20,899 bases of DNA from an uncultured Verrucomicrobiota bacterium. Its GTDB lineage: Bacteria > Verrucomicrobiota > Verrucomicrobiae > Verrucomicrobiales > DEV007. This document shows, in pieces, positions 10,779 through 18,135 of the stretch. Below the pieces are notes generated by a model. The model did no database searches. It had not been told where the DNA came from and saw only the letters and a list, made by a program, of their open reading frames with translations. The stretch is taken from positions 1 to 20,899 of the forward strand of contig CACJBM010000037.1 of NCBI GenBank assembly GCA_902591645.1. The letters are read 5' to 3'. The position numbers and the translations under genes are program-made. Positions within the stretch are counted from its first letter, which is position 1, and the number at the start of each line of letters is the position of its first letter.

Positions 10779-12931
10779 TACAAACGGTATTCTCTCTGAA
10801 ATAATTGCCTCAACCTCAGAGTCAGTTGTGACCACAATGGTGCATCAGGGATCGGAAAACGCGCCACCCCAGTCTGGCCATGGTTCGGAATAACTTCACC
10901 AGAAACAACGAGCTGTCCTCTGATCTCGAAAAAGGGCTCAGCACTGACTGCACCGGACCTGTCACCCGTTTTGACAGCAATTTGACCACCTCCCATATAC
11001 CCAAGAGATGCAGATGGCAATTGGCTCTGATCAGACGGAATAGCATTCAAATCTACTAATTTGGATGAACTTTGATATTGTCCCCTGAGCCTTACCTCTG
11101 CCTCTTTCGGCTCATCCCCAAAAATTTTTCCTACATCCCGTTGATTAACCACGGCAAAGAATTCGAATCTATCCTGACCCTTCACATGCCCAATGTTCGT
11201 TCCCTTAGAGATAACGTTATTTTTATATTCCTCTAAAGAATCAGCAAACCAAATACCTGAAGTGGGTGCTCTAACGCTTAACGATTCAATATTAGTTTTA
11301 AGATTTTTTTTCCTTATCTCTAAGGACTCATAGTATGACTTCAGGCTTTCTAGCTGCGTGCCCTGTGATGATCTTTCTTTTCTCATAATCAGATCTACCC
11401 TTTGCAACTCTGAATCGATGATTCCCATCTCCTCAGAAAGTGACTCATTCTCTAGGATTACTAATACTTGCCCCTCCTTAACCATTGATCCACTAGGAGA
11501 GACAATGCCTGCGAGTTGTCCTGATACTGATGCATAGACGTTCTGATGCGGTGAAGCCTTAACGATTCCATCAGAACGAAAATAATTCGGAAAAGGAACC
11601 AAAGTTAAAAAAGCCACTAGTGCGCCAATAGCCGCAAATGATAATAATATGGATCGTGCCCTGACGTTCATAAGTTTCGGACTAAAAAATAAATACTTTA
11701 GGCCCTTTATGAAAGGAAGAAACGCCCACATGAAAGCAAAGACAATGGCCAAAATAGCACCTATTATTAAGAACTTTTTTGAAACAAACAAAAGTATACC
11801 CATCATGAGAAAAAAACGGTAAATCCAGCTGCTAATAAAATAAAAAGTGAAGCCAACAGCCTCGCCTCTGGTCTCTGCTGGGCATGGACCTGACTGCAAT
11901 CTGAAAAAATATTTCTCAACCCAGTATCGCATCAGCTGTTGAGATCTTCCCTGTAAATTGGGAGTCTCTATGAGATCACATAGGATATGGTAACCATCAA
12001 ATCTGAGCAAAGGGTTCAAATTAAAAAGTATTGTGGATACTGATGCCGTAATGACAATGTTGTAGCAAATCCTTGCGAGTGCTCCATCTGCAATGTTGGC
12101 CCAAATGATCAGAGCCACTGAAGCCACAAAAAATTCCACCACGACTCCAGCAATACCAACGATAGCCCTTTTATATTTCTGAGATAAAGCATAGCTGGCC
12201 GATACATCGACAAATGGTAGAGGACTAAAAACTAGAAACATGATTCCCATCTGAGGGACTTCACAATGGTAACGTCTACACGCATACGCATGACCGAATT
12301 CGTGTAGGGCCTTTGTGAAAATTATACTTAAATAAAGATAGGGAAGATTTGATAAGCTCAGAATGCTATTTGCGGTGTCACTGAACCTGCCCCATTCTGC
12401 GAACAGCGCTGATATTCCGATAAAGAGAAAAATCATCCAAATCAAAAAACCAAAAGGCTTAAAGCACCATGAGAAAAGGTGAATCGATTTACGAAGAAAT
12501 GGGTCAGGATTCCACAACGGAATCTTGAGAAACAAAAGACTCGAAAACAATTGCTTACGTTGCTGCGCTTTTTGTTTGTCTTGAGCGGCTAATAAAAATT
12601 CAATGTTAACCGACTTCTGGCTCTTTAATAGACCATTGCTATAAAGCTGAGAAAGGACCTGTATAACGTCACCTTGTCCAGGAGCCTCAGCCGGATTTTC
12701 ATTCAATGCCTTCTCCCAAGCCTCTTCAACATTATTGGAACCATCCAAATAACAAATAAATTTATATGTGACTTCCCTTATTCGAAAAAAACGGTGACCA
12801 AATTTATCACAAACCACATACCAAAATTCACCCCTGTACCTTTGCCTTATCAGGTCCACGCTAGGCATAAGATTAAGCTTCAAGCCCCTCACTCGATACC
12901 ATGAATCATCAAATACTGAATTCGGATTCAT
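10778..12931 (-). CDS. PqqD-like / M50 metalloprotease / HlyD fusion protein
   Basis: 717 residues from the ATG. Residues about 36-101 resemble the PqqD-like winged-helix fold (WYVV, FGHRFFRI, YLDG, then a QLYSNGLL end), a family that often binds leader peptides. A membrane region with several hydrophobic segments follows, carrying the zinc-protease motif HEFGH (210-214) and the distal NPLLRFDGY with the third ligand Asp (about 312), as in site-2-type M50 peptidases. After the last membrane segments (about 425-447) is a HlyD-like part with a lipoyl half-motif (about 465-495), a short coiled coil and a barrel region. Both catalytic motifs are complete, so it may be an active intramembrane protease. 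The start is uncertain: a GTG directly follows the upstream TAG at 12943, but the ATG at 12931 has GGA five bases ahead. Its stop overlaps the SecA-like start. Role: inner-membrane adaptor and possible substrate processing (inference). Confidence 0.9.
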   Translation of the reverse strand: MNPNSVFDDSWYRVRGLKLNLMPSVDLIRQRYRGEFWYVVCDKFGHRFFRIREVTYKFICYLDGSNNVEEAWEKALNENPAEAPGQGDVIQVLSQLYSNGLLKSQKSVNIEFLLAAQDKQKAQQRKQLFSSLLFLKIPLWNPDPFLRKSIHLFSWCFKPFGFLIWMIFLFIGISALFAEWGRFSDTANSILSLSNLPYLYLSIIFTKALHEFGHAYACRRYHCEVPQMGIMFLVFSPLPFVDVSASYALSQKYKRAIVGIAGVVVEFFVASVALIIWANIADGALARICYNIVITASVSTILFNLNPLLRFDGYHILCDLIETPNLQGRSQQLMRYWVEKYFFRLQSGPCPAETRGEAVGFTFYFISSWIYRFFLMMGILLFVSKKFLIIGAILAIVFAFMWAFLPFIKGLKYLFFSPKLMNVRARSILLSFAAIGALVAFLTLVPFPNYFRSDGIVKASPHQNVYASVSGQLAGIVSPSGSMVKEGQVLVILENESLSEEMGIIDSELQRVDLIMRKERSSQGTQLESLKSYYESLEIRKKNLKTNIESLSVRAPTSGIWFADSLEEYKNNVISKGTNIGHVKGQDRFEFFAVVNQRDVGKIFGDEPKEAEVRLRGQYQSSSKLVDLNAIPSDQSQLPSASLGYMGGGQIAVKTGDRSGAVSAEPFFEIRGQLVVSGEVIPNHGQTGVARFPIPDAPLWSQLTLRLRQLFQREYRL

Positions 12932-12943
12932 ACTATTCCACAC

Positions 12944-14719
12944 CTAAAGCCACAGCTTCATCCTAATAAATTCTATCGTCCGATGAAGGTACACCCAAGC
13001 CGCGGACCTTTTCCCTATATAAATCTTACAAATCCCACTCATCCCTGGCCTCCACCATTCTTCTGGATCACTTCCGATCATGGCCCTTACTCTGAAATAT
13101 GTCCCTTGCTCTTGAACAACTGCCACTGGTTCAAAATTATCAATTCGAACCTCATAAGTCCTTTCAGGATGACTCGTGTAAGCCAACTCTCCCTCCATTC
13201 CTTTCTTAATAAAATGCACGTCACGTTCATCAACTTGAAGCTCACCAAAAGTATCGACAAGTTGAATTACTCTGAGAAGAGGCTCCCCGGGCTTGACAGG
13301 GGATGACGGTCTATCCTGTAAGTCTCCCTCCACAATTACGCCATCAAATGGAGCCGATATCAAAGCCTTATCCAATTGATAATCCAACAATTTTATTTGA
13401 GCGTCTGCTTTTTTCACAGAGAGCTGAGCTAATCTCATGTCAGTCAATTTACCTTCAGCCTCATATCGTCTAACATCATTCGTTTGACTTTCTTTCTCTG
13501 CGATACTCTGTGCCCTCTTCATTAGCATCTCTTTCTGATCAAGAGAAACGAGAACATCTCCCTCTTTAACAATATCTCCTACTTTGAAATGGACTTTTTC
13601 AATGTAACCAGCTACTGGGGCCGTCAGTACTGCAGAAGCTTCAGTTCTCAGAACGAACGGAGCCTTAACTTTATGATTAATAGGGATTATACAGGAAGCA
13701 ATAAGAGAAACTAACAGTATACAGATAAAGAATTTCAGACCCGTATAACTATAGCCAAGCATACCAGCCACTTTTTTTCTCACCTTTCTCCATGCCCTCT
13801 TCCCGAACCATCCTGAAATAGAATGTAACGATTCCAATCGAGGCGCAATCAAATCCATGAAGACTCGGAGAAGGCCAATATGAGCTTCATCAAAAGGGTT
13901 ATCTTCATCATCATACTCAACAGTAACCACACCAATGATCTCATCATCAGATCGAAGAGGCACTGAAATGACGGTACAGTTGCCACTAGATTGTGAGTAA
14001 GATTTATGCTGCTGATTAATCAGTCCTGATCCAGAATCAGGAAAAACAATTTCGGACTTCTGAGTCATTGACTCATCCATTAGGCGAGCCAAAGCGCCTA
14101 CCTTTTCTGTGTCACTTCTTACATTTCCACCATGATTAGTCGCTTTAACCTTAATTTTTCCCTTCTCATTCCATCCGAGTGAAACTCGCATAGCATTAAA
14201 TTGAGTAACAAGTTCATTGCATATCCGCATCGAAGCCTCTTCGAAACTTTTCGATTCTCCAACAATGAGACCAAGATCAAGGACCCTAGAGGCTTGGCCC
14301 AAACTCTCTGACTTAAGTTCTGAGTCTCTGGAAAACCTGAAAGCACTTAAACATGCGAGCACTGATGACCTAATAAGATACAACGAATCGTCATCTATAG
14401 ATTCAGACATGCGCATCACCCCGATTCCCTTCAATCCACTAGCTGAGTCCAATGGCAGCAGATACCAAAATGAATCTTCTAATTCTACATCAAAAATTTT
14501 ATCGTTAGACTCATGACTTGAAATTCTCTTCCTGACTATTTCGGGCAAGTCGATTACCTGGGCTGATTCACTCTTTCCCAACAATAAAACTTTTCCTTGG
14601 TCATCCTTATGAAAGAAGTAAACATCCCGACAATGCCTGTAAGAGGACAGTTCATTACACAAACGGCTCCAGAACAGCTTTGGCTCAATTCCTTTCTCTA
14701 GGATACGACTCGTGTTCAA
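12944..14719 (-). CDS. GAF-domain HlyD-family membrane fusion protein
   Basis: 591 residues. The N-terminal half (about 1-300) is cytoplasmic, with a GAF-like domain at about 145-295 (VSLGW, VISVPL, IIGVVTVEY) and perhaps a degenerate related fold before it. A basic stretch and a single membrane helix (about 327-346) lead to a periplasmic HlyD part: lipoyl halves at about 363-395 and 452-465, separated by a helical hairpin rich in Glu, Lys and Gln, then a barrel with a VDERDV segment. HlyD proteins bridge inner-membrane transporters to TolC. A GAF domain on the cytoplasmic side suggests small-molecule or partner sensing coupled to transport. The start at 14719 is TTG with no visible ribosome-binding site, 20 bases after the previous stop; the same frame reads on upstream without an ATG, so the true start is uncertain. 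Its stop is 12 bases before the next ATG. Confidence 0.88.
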   Translation of the reverse strand: MNTSRILEKGIEPKLFWSRLCNELSSYRHCRDVYFFHKDDQGKVLLLGKSESAQVIDLPEIVRKRISSHESNDKIFDVELEDSFWYLLPLDSASGLKGIGVMRMSESIDDDSLYLIRSSVLACLSAFRFSRDSELKSESLGQASRVLDLGLIVGESKSFEEASMRICNELVTQFNAMRVSLGWNEKGKIKVKATNHGGNVRSDTEKVGALARLMDESMTQKSEIVFPDSGSGLINQQHKSYSQSSGNCTVISVPLRSDDEIIGVVTVEYDDEDNPFDEAHIGLLRVFMDLIAPRLESLHSISGWFGKRAWRKVRKKVAGMLGYSYTGLKFFICILLVSLIASCIIPINHKVKAPFVLRTEASAVLTAPVAGYIEKVHFKVGDIVKEGDVLVSLDQKEMLMKRAQSIAEKESQTNDVRRYEAEGKLTDMRLAQLSVKKADAQIKLLDYQLDKALISAPFDGVIVEGDLQDRPSSPVKPGEPLLRVIQLVDTFGELQVDERDVHFIKKGMEGELAYTSHPERTYEVRIDNFEPVAVVQEQGTYFRVRAMIGSDPEEWWRPGMSGICKIYIGKRSAAWVYLHRTIEFIRMKLWL

Positions 14720-14739
14720 GGCAAAAAGATCGTAAATAT

Positions 14740-15471
14740 TTATGATTCTGTCGGAACCTTCATCCGGACCCGGACACCCGGTTTGATTTTTGCTTCACTA
14801 TTATCAAACTCAAATCTTACCCGGAAAAGCCCACTCCTCGAATCAACTTGAGGATCAATGAACTTCAATTTGGCCTTGCCTTGACTGAATTTTTTTACTT
14901 CAGGAAATTCCACAACGACTTCATCACCCACTTCAAATTGATCAAGGAAGTTAGTGGTAAGAAAAAAAACTAACTTTAGACTGCTCGAATCAATTAATTC
15001 AAATAGAGCTTTGACCTTTTCCGCAGATTCTCCCGGATCAATTAATCGATAAACAATGTCCCCATCTGATGGAGACTTAATTAACCTTTCTGAGATATCA
15101 TTCAATGCCAATTCTTTATCCACTTCAAAACTTCCAAGTTCGGCCTTTTTTTCCAAATAACTGGCTCGGCTCTCGATTTTCTTTGCATAAAGATCCTCAA
15201 CCGCTTCAAATTCAAAACGCGCCTTAGTAATCAAATGCTCCAACTTCTTTACCGCGAGTTCCTGCCTTTGTGATAACAACTTTGCAAGGACATCTCCCTT
15301 CACAACAGTGTCACCCTCTTCAACGAAGACCTCTTCGACAACTTCTTCCACTGGAGAACTGATAGTGATTCTCTCCTTAGCCTGAGCCGTTCCCTCAACC
15401 CAAATATCTTCAGCTAATGAAGGACTCAGCGTCAGGAAAACACACAAAATAAAATTAAAATGCTTAATCAT
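14740..15471 (-). CDS. Small periplasmic HlyD/RND-type adaptor protein
   Basis: 243 residues with an N-terminal signal peptide, probably cut after SLA (residue 20). Two lipoyl half-motifs flank a short helical hairpin: the first includes EEGDTVVKGDVLAKL, the second SPSDGDIVYRLIDPGE. A barrel domain follows, with a VDSRSGLFRVR segment typical of periplasmic adaptors of the RND/HlyD superfamily. It is short for the family, lacks a membrane helix or lipobox, and is therefore predicted to be soluble in the periplasm. It lies between tolC (25 bases) and the GAF-HlyD gene (20 bases) and probably joins them in one envelope-spanning assembly. The ATG at 15471 has no Shine-Dalgarno sequence in front of it. 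Confidence 0.88.
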   Translation of the reverse strand: MIKHFNFILCVFLTLSPSLAEDIWVEGTAQAKERITISSPVEEVVEEVFVEEGDTVVKGDVLAKLLSQRQELAVKKLEHLITKARFEFEAVEDLYAKKIESRASYLEKKAELGSFEVDKELALNDISERLIKSPSDGDIVYRLIDPGESAEKVKALFELIDSSSLKLVFFLTTNFLDQFEVGDEVVVEFPEVKKFSQGKAKLKFIDPQVDSRSGLFRVRFEFDNSEAKIKPGVRVRMKVPTES

Positions 15472-15496
15472 TATAATGAAAATGAAAACGTTAAAT

Positions 15497-17032
15497 CTAT
15501 TGGATTAATTGATGATCAATTCCAAGCCTCTCAAAAACTTGGCCAGATGAAATCCATAATGATATAATTGATTTACTCAGCAAGCCTCGTGCCTCCACTG
15601 CCCTTATTTGAGCCGCCCCTAACATTTGTTGCTGTTCAACTAATCGATAAACATCCCCGACACCCTTATCTATTAGCGCCTGTTCCTGCTCGAGCCTTTC
15701 TTCTGCCAACTCCATCGCTTTATTTGCTGTCGTTAAACGTTGTTTGGAACTCTCAAAACGTTCATAGGCAGTGTCCATTTCTAAGACTATTAATTTAGCT
15801 GCTTTTTGCTTCTCAATTTTTGCCTTCATTAGCTGATTGCGAGCAACTTCTAATCCAGCTCTCCGAGCTTTCTTATCTAAAATCATCTTAAAATTTAGAC
15901 CCACTGACCATTCCATGCCCTGCCTATTAAATGATTCTGTGTATGCATCCGTTCCATTGTCAGAAAGACCATAGGCCCCATAACTTCCCGATAAGTTGAG
16001 TAAAGAACGGGCCTCATCCTTAGCTCTGATCACATTCAGTTCTGAGGATCTGATCAACTTATCAAAATAAAGAAGATCAGTTCTTTTTTCCAGAGCCATC
16101 TCTGTAAGCTTTTCTTTGCTTGAAATATTATCCCCGTTAAAAAATTGTCCTAACGGTTTAAATTCAACGGCCCCTTTATTCGCAGGAGGAAGGTCAATTA
16201 GCTCAAACAATTTATTGAGCCTTTCAACTTTCGTGGCAGTAGATCCAATGAAATCATCTTTGCGTTGAAAAACCGCGAGTTCAGCTGTGGTCACATCAAT
16301 TTGAACTCCCTTCTCACTTGCTAAAAGTTCTTTATTTTTCTCAAGTAAAGACTCAGCAAGTCCAATATTCTCCTGCCTAATCTTAAGTATTTCTTCGATG
16401 GCAATGACATCAGTGTAACGTGATGCAGTTTCCGCTATCAAGTTAATGGCTTTAATTTCGGCCAGATATTGAGTGGCCTCAACGCGGTTCTGGGCAATGT
16501 CAATCTGTGCCCGGTTAGCCTCTCTCCCAAAGCCCTTTAATATTGGCTGCATTAGCGTCAGGCCAGTGAATGATTCATATTCGGGTGAGTACAGAGAAGA
16601 TGCTGATGTCCTATTGAGTGTATTCTCGAGACGATTGAAAGTGGAAGAAATCTCGAAAGTAGAACCGGTTTGAAATTTCTTTTTTAAACCTTCTTTTGCT
16701 ATGAAGTTCTTGTCGGTAAAAATCCTCGCTGAATTTCCTGGAAAAGAGATACCACCAACGGCTATAAATTCCCTCGTGTTTTGTGGCTTGTCCCTATCTT
16801 CATAACGAGACATCGTCTCTAATCCCCATGCAAATTCACCCTTTTCCTTGGCTAGTTGATTTTTACTAACCTCAACATTAATCCTCTCAGATAGCATATC
16901 AGGATTTTTCTTGAGAGCTTGTATTATACTGCCATTTAAACTTAGGCGTTCTTGAACTTTGGCATCCTCAGCAAAGGCTTCGAGCCCAATCATAAGCAGT
17001 ATGAATAATTGAACACTTCGAACGAAAATCAT
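15497..17032 (-). CDS. TolC-like outer membrane efflux protein
   Basis: 511 residues with a signal peptide (hydrophobic residues about 7-20, likely cut after AFA near residue 22). Two long helical regions (about 180-260 and 390-500) and intervening beta strands fit the duplicated outer membrane efflux fold. The segment LMQPILKGFG resembles the QPLLRGFG strand common in TolC proteins. TolC forms the trimeric exit duct of type I secretion and efflux systems. It is the first gene of the leftward operon. The ATG at 17032 is preceded by an A/T-rich leader and a run of five C's rather than a purine-rich ribosome-binding site. Specific cargo cannot be read from this gene alone, but the neighbours favour protein export over drug efflux. 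Confidence 0.9.
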   Translation of the reverse strand: MIFVRSVQLFILLMIGLEAFAEDAKVQERLSLNGSIIQALKKNPDMLSERINVEVSKNQLAKEKGEFAWGLETMSRYEDRDKPQNTREFIAVGGISFPGNSARIFTDKNFIAKEGLKKKFQTGSTFEISSTFNRLENTLNRTSASSLYSPEYESFTGLTLMQPILKGFGREANRAQIDIAQNRVEATQYLAEIKAINLIAETASRYTDVIAIEEILKIRQENIGLAESLLEKNKELLASEKGVQIDVTTAELAVFQRKDDFIGSTATKVERLNKLFELIDLPPANKGAVEFKPLGQFFNGDNISSKEKLTEMALEKRTDLLYFDKLIRSSELNVIRAKDEARSLLNLSGSYGAYGLSDNGTDAYTESFNRQGMEWSVGLNFKMILDKKARRAGLEVARNQLMKAKIEKQKAAKLIVLEMDTAYERFESSKQRLTTANKAMELAEERLEQEQALIDKGVGDVYRLVEQQQMLGAAQIRAVEARGLLSKSIISLWISSGQVFERLGIDHQLIQ

Positions 17033-17213
17033 AAATTTTTGGGGGTATTTTGATTTATTTTTAATTATTTTGCAGAAATATTGTTTTTATCAGAAAAACT
17101 CTTAAAAGTAGAGATATTTTTAAAAACTTTGTTATTTTTATCAACATCCCAAAAGCGCCGTTTAAAACCCTAAAATCAGGCCTTCATACGACTCAAAATT
17201 ACAATAAAACTAG
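17033..17213. promoter_or_regulatory. Divergent intergenic region between tolC-like gene and BspA-like gene
   Basis: These 181 bases separate two divergent genes and must hold the promoter of the tolC-secA-giant operon and that of the lipoprotein gene. The region is very A/T-rich next to tolC. For the lipoprotein, TACAAT at 17200-17205 lies only eight bases before its ATG, which would give a nearly leaderless transcript, but no matching -35 box is seen. I saw no riboswitch or clear operator. Confidence 0.6.
17116..17144 (-). promoter_or_regulatory. Possible sigma-70-type promoter for the tolC-led operon
   Basis: On the minus strand TTGATA (17139-17144) is followed after 17 bases by AAAAAT (17116-17121). 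The first box matches five of six consensus bases, the second only four. The predicted transcript start is near 17109, about 77 bases before the tolC start. The sequence is A/T-rich, so chance matches are likely. Confidence 0.3.
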
Positions 17214-18128
17214 ATGACTAAATTTATAGCAATTGCGATTCTGCTTTGGTCCATTTCGAGCTGCTCAAAAAATAACAGCACAGAACAAACACCCGAACCT
17301 TCAACAAACTCATCATCCGCAAACAGATCCAAGTTCAGACTAATTGTTAATAATAATGTTGTTGTCGGTCATGAGGGAAATATCACAGCCCTCACTATAC
17401 CCAGCAAGCTTAAGGAAAAAAATATCCAGGCAATAGCGGATGGGGCCTTAAGCAAAAACATATCTTTGCAGAGCGTGATTCTCCCCCCAACCCTTGAGCT
17501 AATAGGAAGAGGTGCTTTCTCAGAATGTGAGTCCTTAAAATCCATATCCATACCAAGCAACGTACGGTTCATAGGAAAAGCACCCTTCGCAGCTTGTGGA
17601 TCATTAATAGAAATTAAAGTTGGCCCGGACAATTCAAAATTCTCAGATATAGATGGAGTACTTTTTGACAAAGAAATCGAAACTTTGATACAAGTTCCTG
17701 CCGGCAAGTCCGGAAACTATATAATTGTTGATACAGTAACTCTCATTGATGAATCCGCATTCGCGGAATGCATTAGAATCGAGTCCATTGTGATTCCGGA
17801 CACCGTCACTAAAATTTCTAAAACTGCATTCGCAGGCTGCAAAGGAATCAAAGAAATTAAACTGCCTAACTCCTTAAAAAGTATATCTCAGGGAACGTTT
17901 GTCGGGTGTTCGAACTTAAGACAAATAACAATACCTGAAAGTGTTACTGCGATAGAAGATGGTGCATTTGCTCATTGCTCAAACCTTGTTTCGGTAACTT
18001 TTAAAGGCTCTCCTCCATTAACGGGAAAAGCTGTTTTTACGGGCAGTGAACCGACAGTCTATGCACCCGCAAACAAAGGGTGGTCTGAATCTTATATGAA
18101 TCTTAAGACTGTGATAATTAATAATTAA
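17214..18128 (+). CDS. BspA-type leucine-rich-repeat lipoprotein
   Basis: 304 residues. The N-terminus is a lipoprotein signal with lipobox ISSC (Cys17), followed by a Ser/Thr/Asn-rich linker. From about residue 60 onward there are repeats of the BspA/LRR_5 type, about 23 residues each, with the pattern L-x-x-I-x-I-P-x-x-V-x-x-I-x-x-x-A-F-x-x-C (for example IPDTVTKIS then AFAGC, and IPESVTAIE then AFAHC). Such proteins sit on cell surfaces and often bind proteins or other cells. It is the only gene on the plus strand; its stop is three bases from the tpsB stop on the other strand. No clear ribosome-binding site precedes the ATG. Whether it works with either secretion system is unknown; a surface role is inferred from the family. 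Confidence 0.88.
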   Translation: MTKFIAIAILLWSISSCSKNNSTEQTPEPSTNSSSANRSKFRLIVNNNVVVGHEGNITALTIPSKLKEKNIQAIADGALSKNISLQSVILPPTLELIGRGAFSECESLKSISIPSNVRFIGKAPFAACGSLIEIKVGPDNSKFSDIDGVLFDKEIETLIQVPAGKSGNYIIVDTVTLIDESAFAECIRIESIVIPDTVTKISKTAFAGCKGIKEIKLPNSLKSISQGTFVGCSNLRQITIPESVTAIEDGAFAHCSNLVSVTFKGSPPLTGKAVFTGSEPTVYAPANKGWSESYMNLKTVIINN

Positions 18129-18135
18129 CTATCAC
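18111..18135. terminator. Possible bidirectional hairpin between converging genes
   Basis: GTGATA at 18111-18116 pairs with TATCAC at 18130-18135. After one A-C mismatch the stem continues with TTAA/TTAA around a three-base loop. It spans both stop codons. The stem is A/T-rich and no T-run follows on either strand, so efficient intrinsic termination is doubtful. Confidence 0.3.

Noticed and set aside
10778..10835. GTG start at 10835 for the SecA-like gene
   Set aside because: It would overlap the M50-HlyD gene by 58 bases, while an in-frame ATG overlaps the stop exactly as TAATG.
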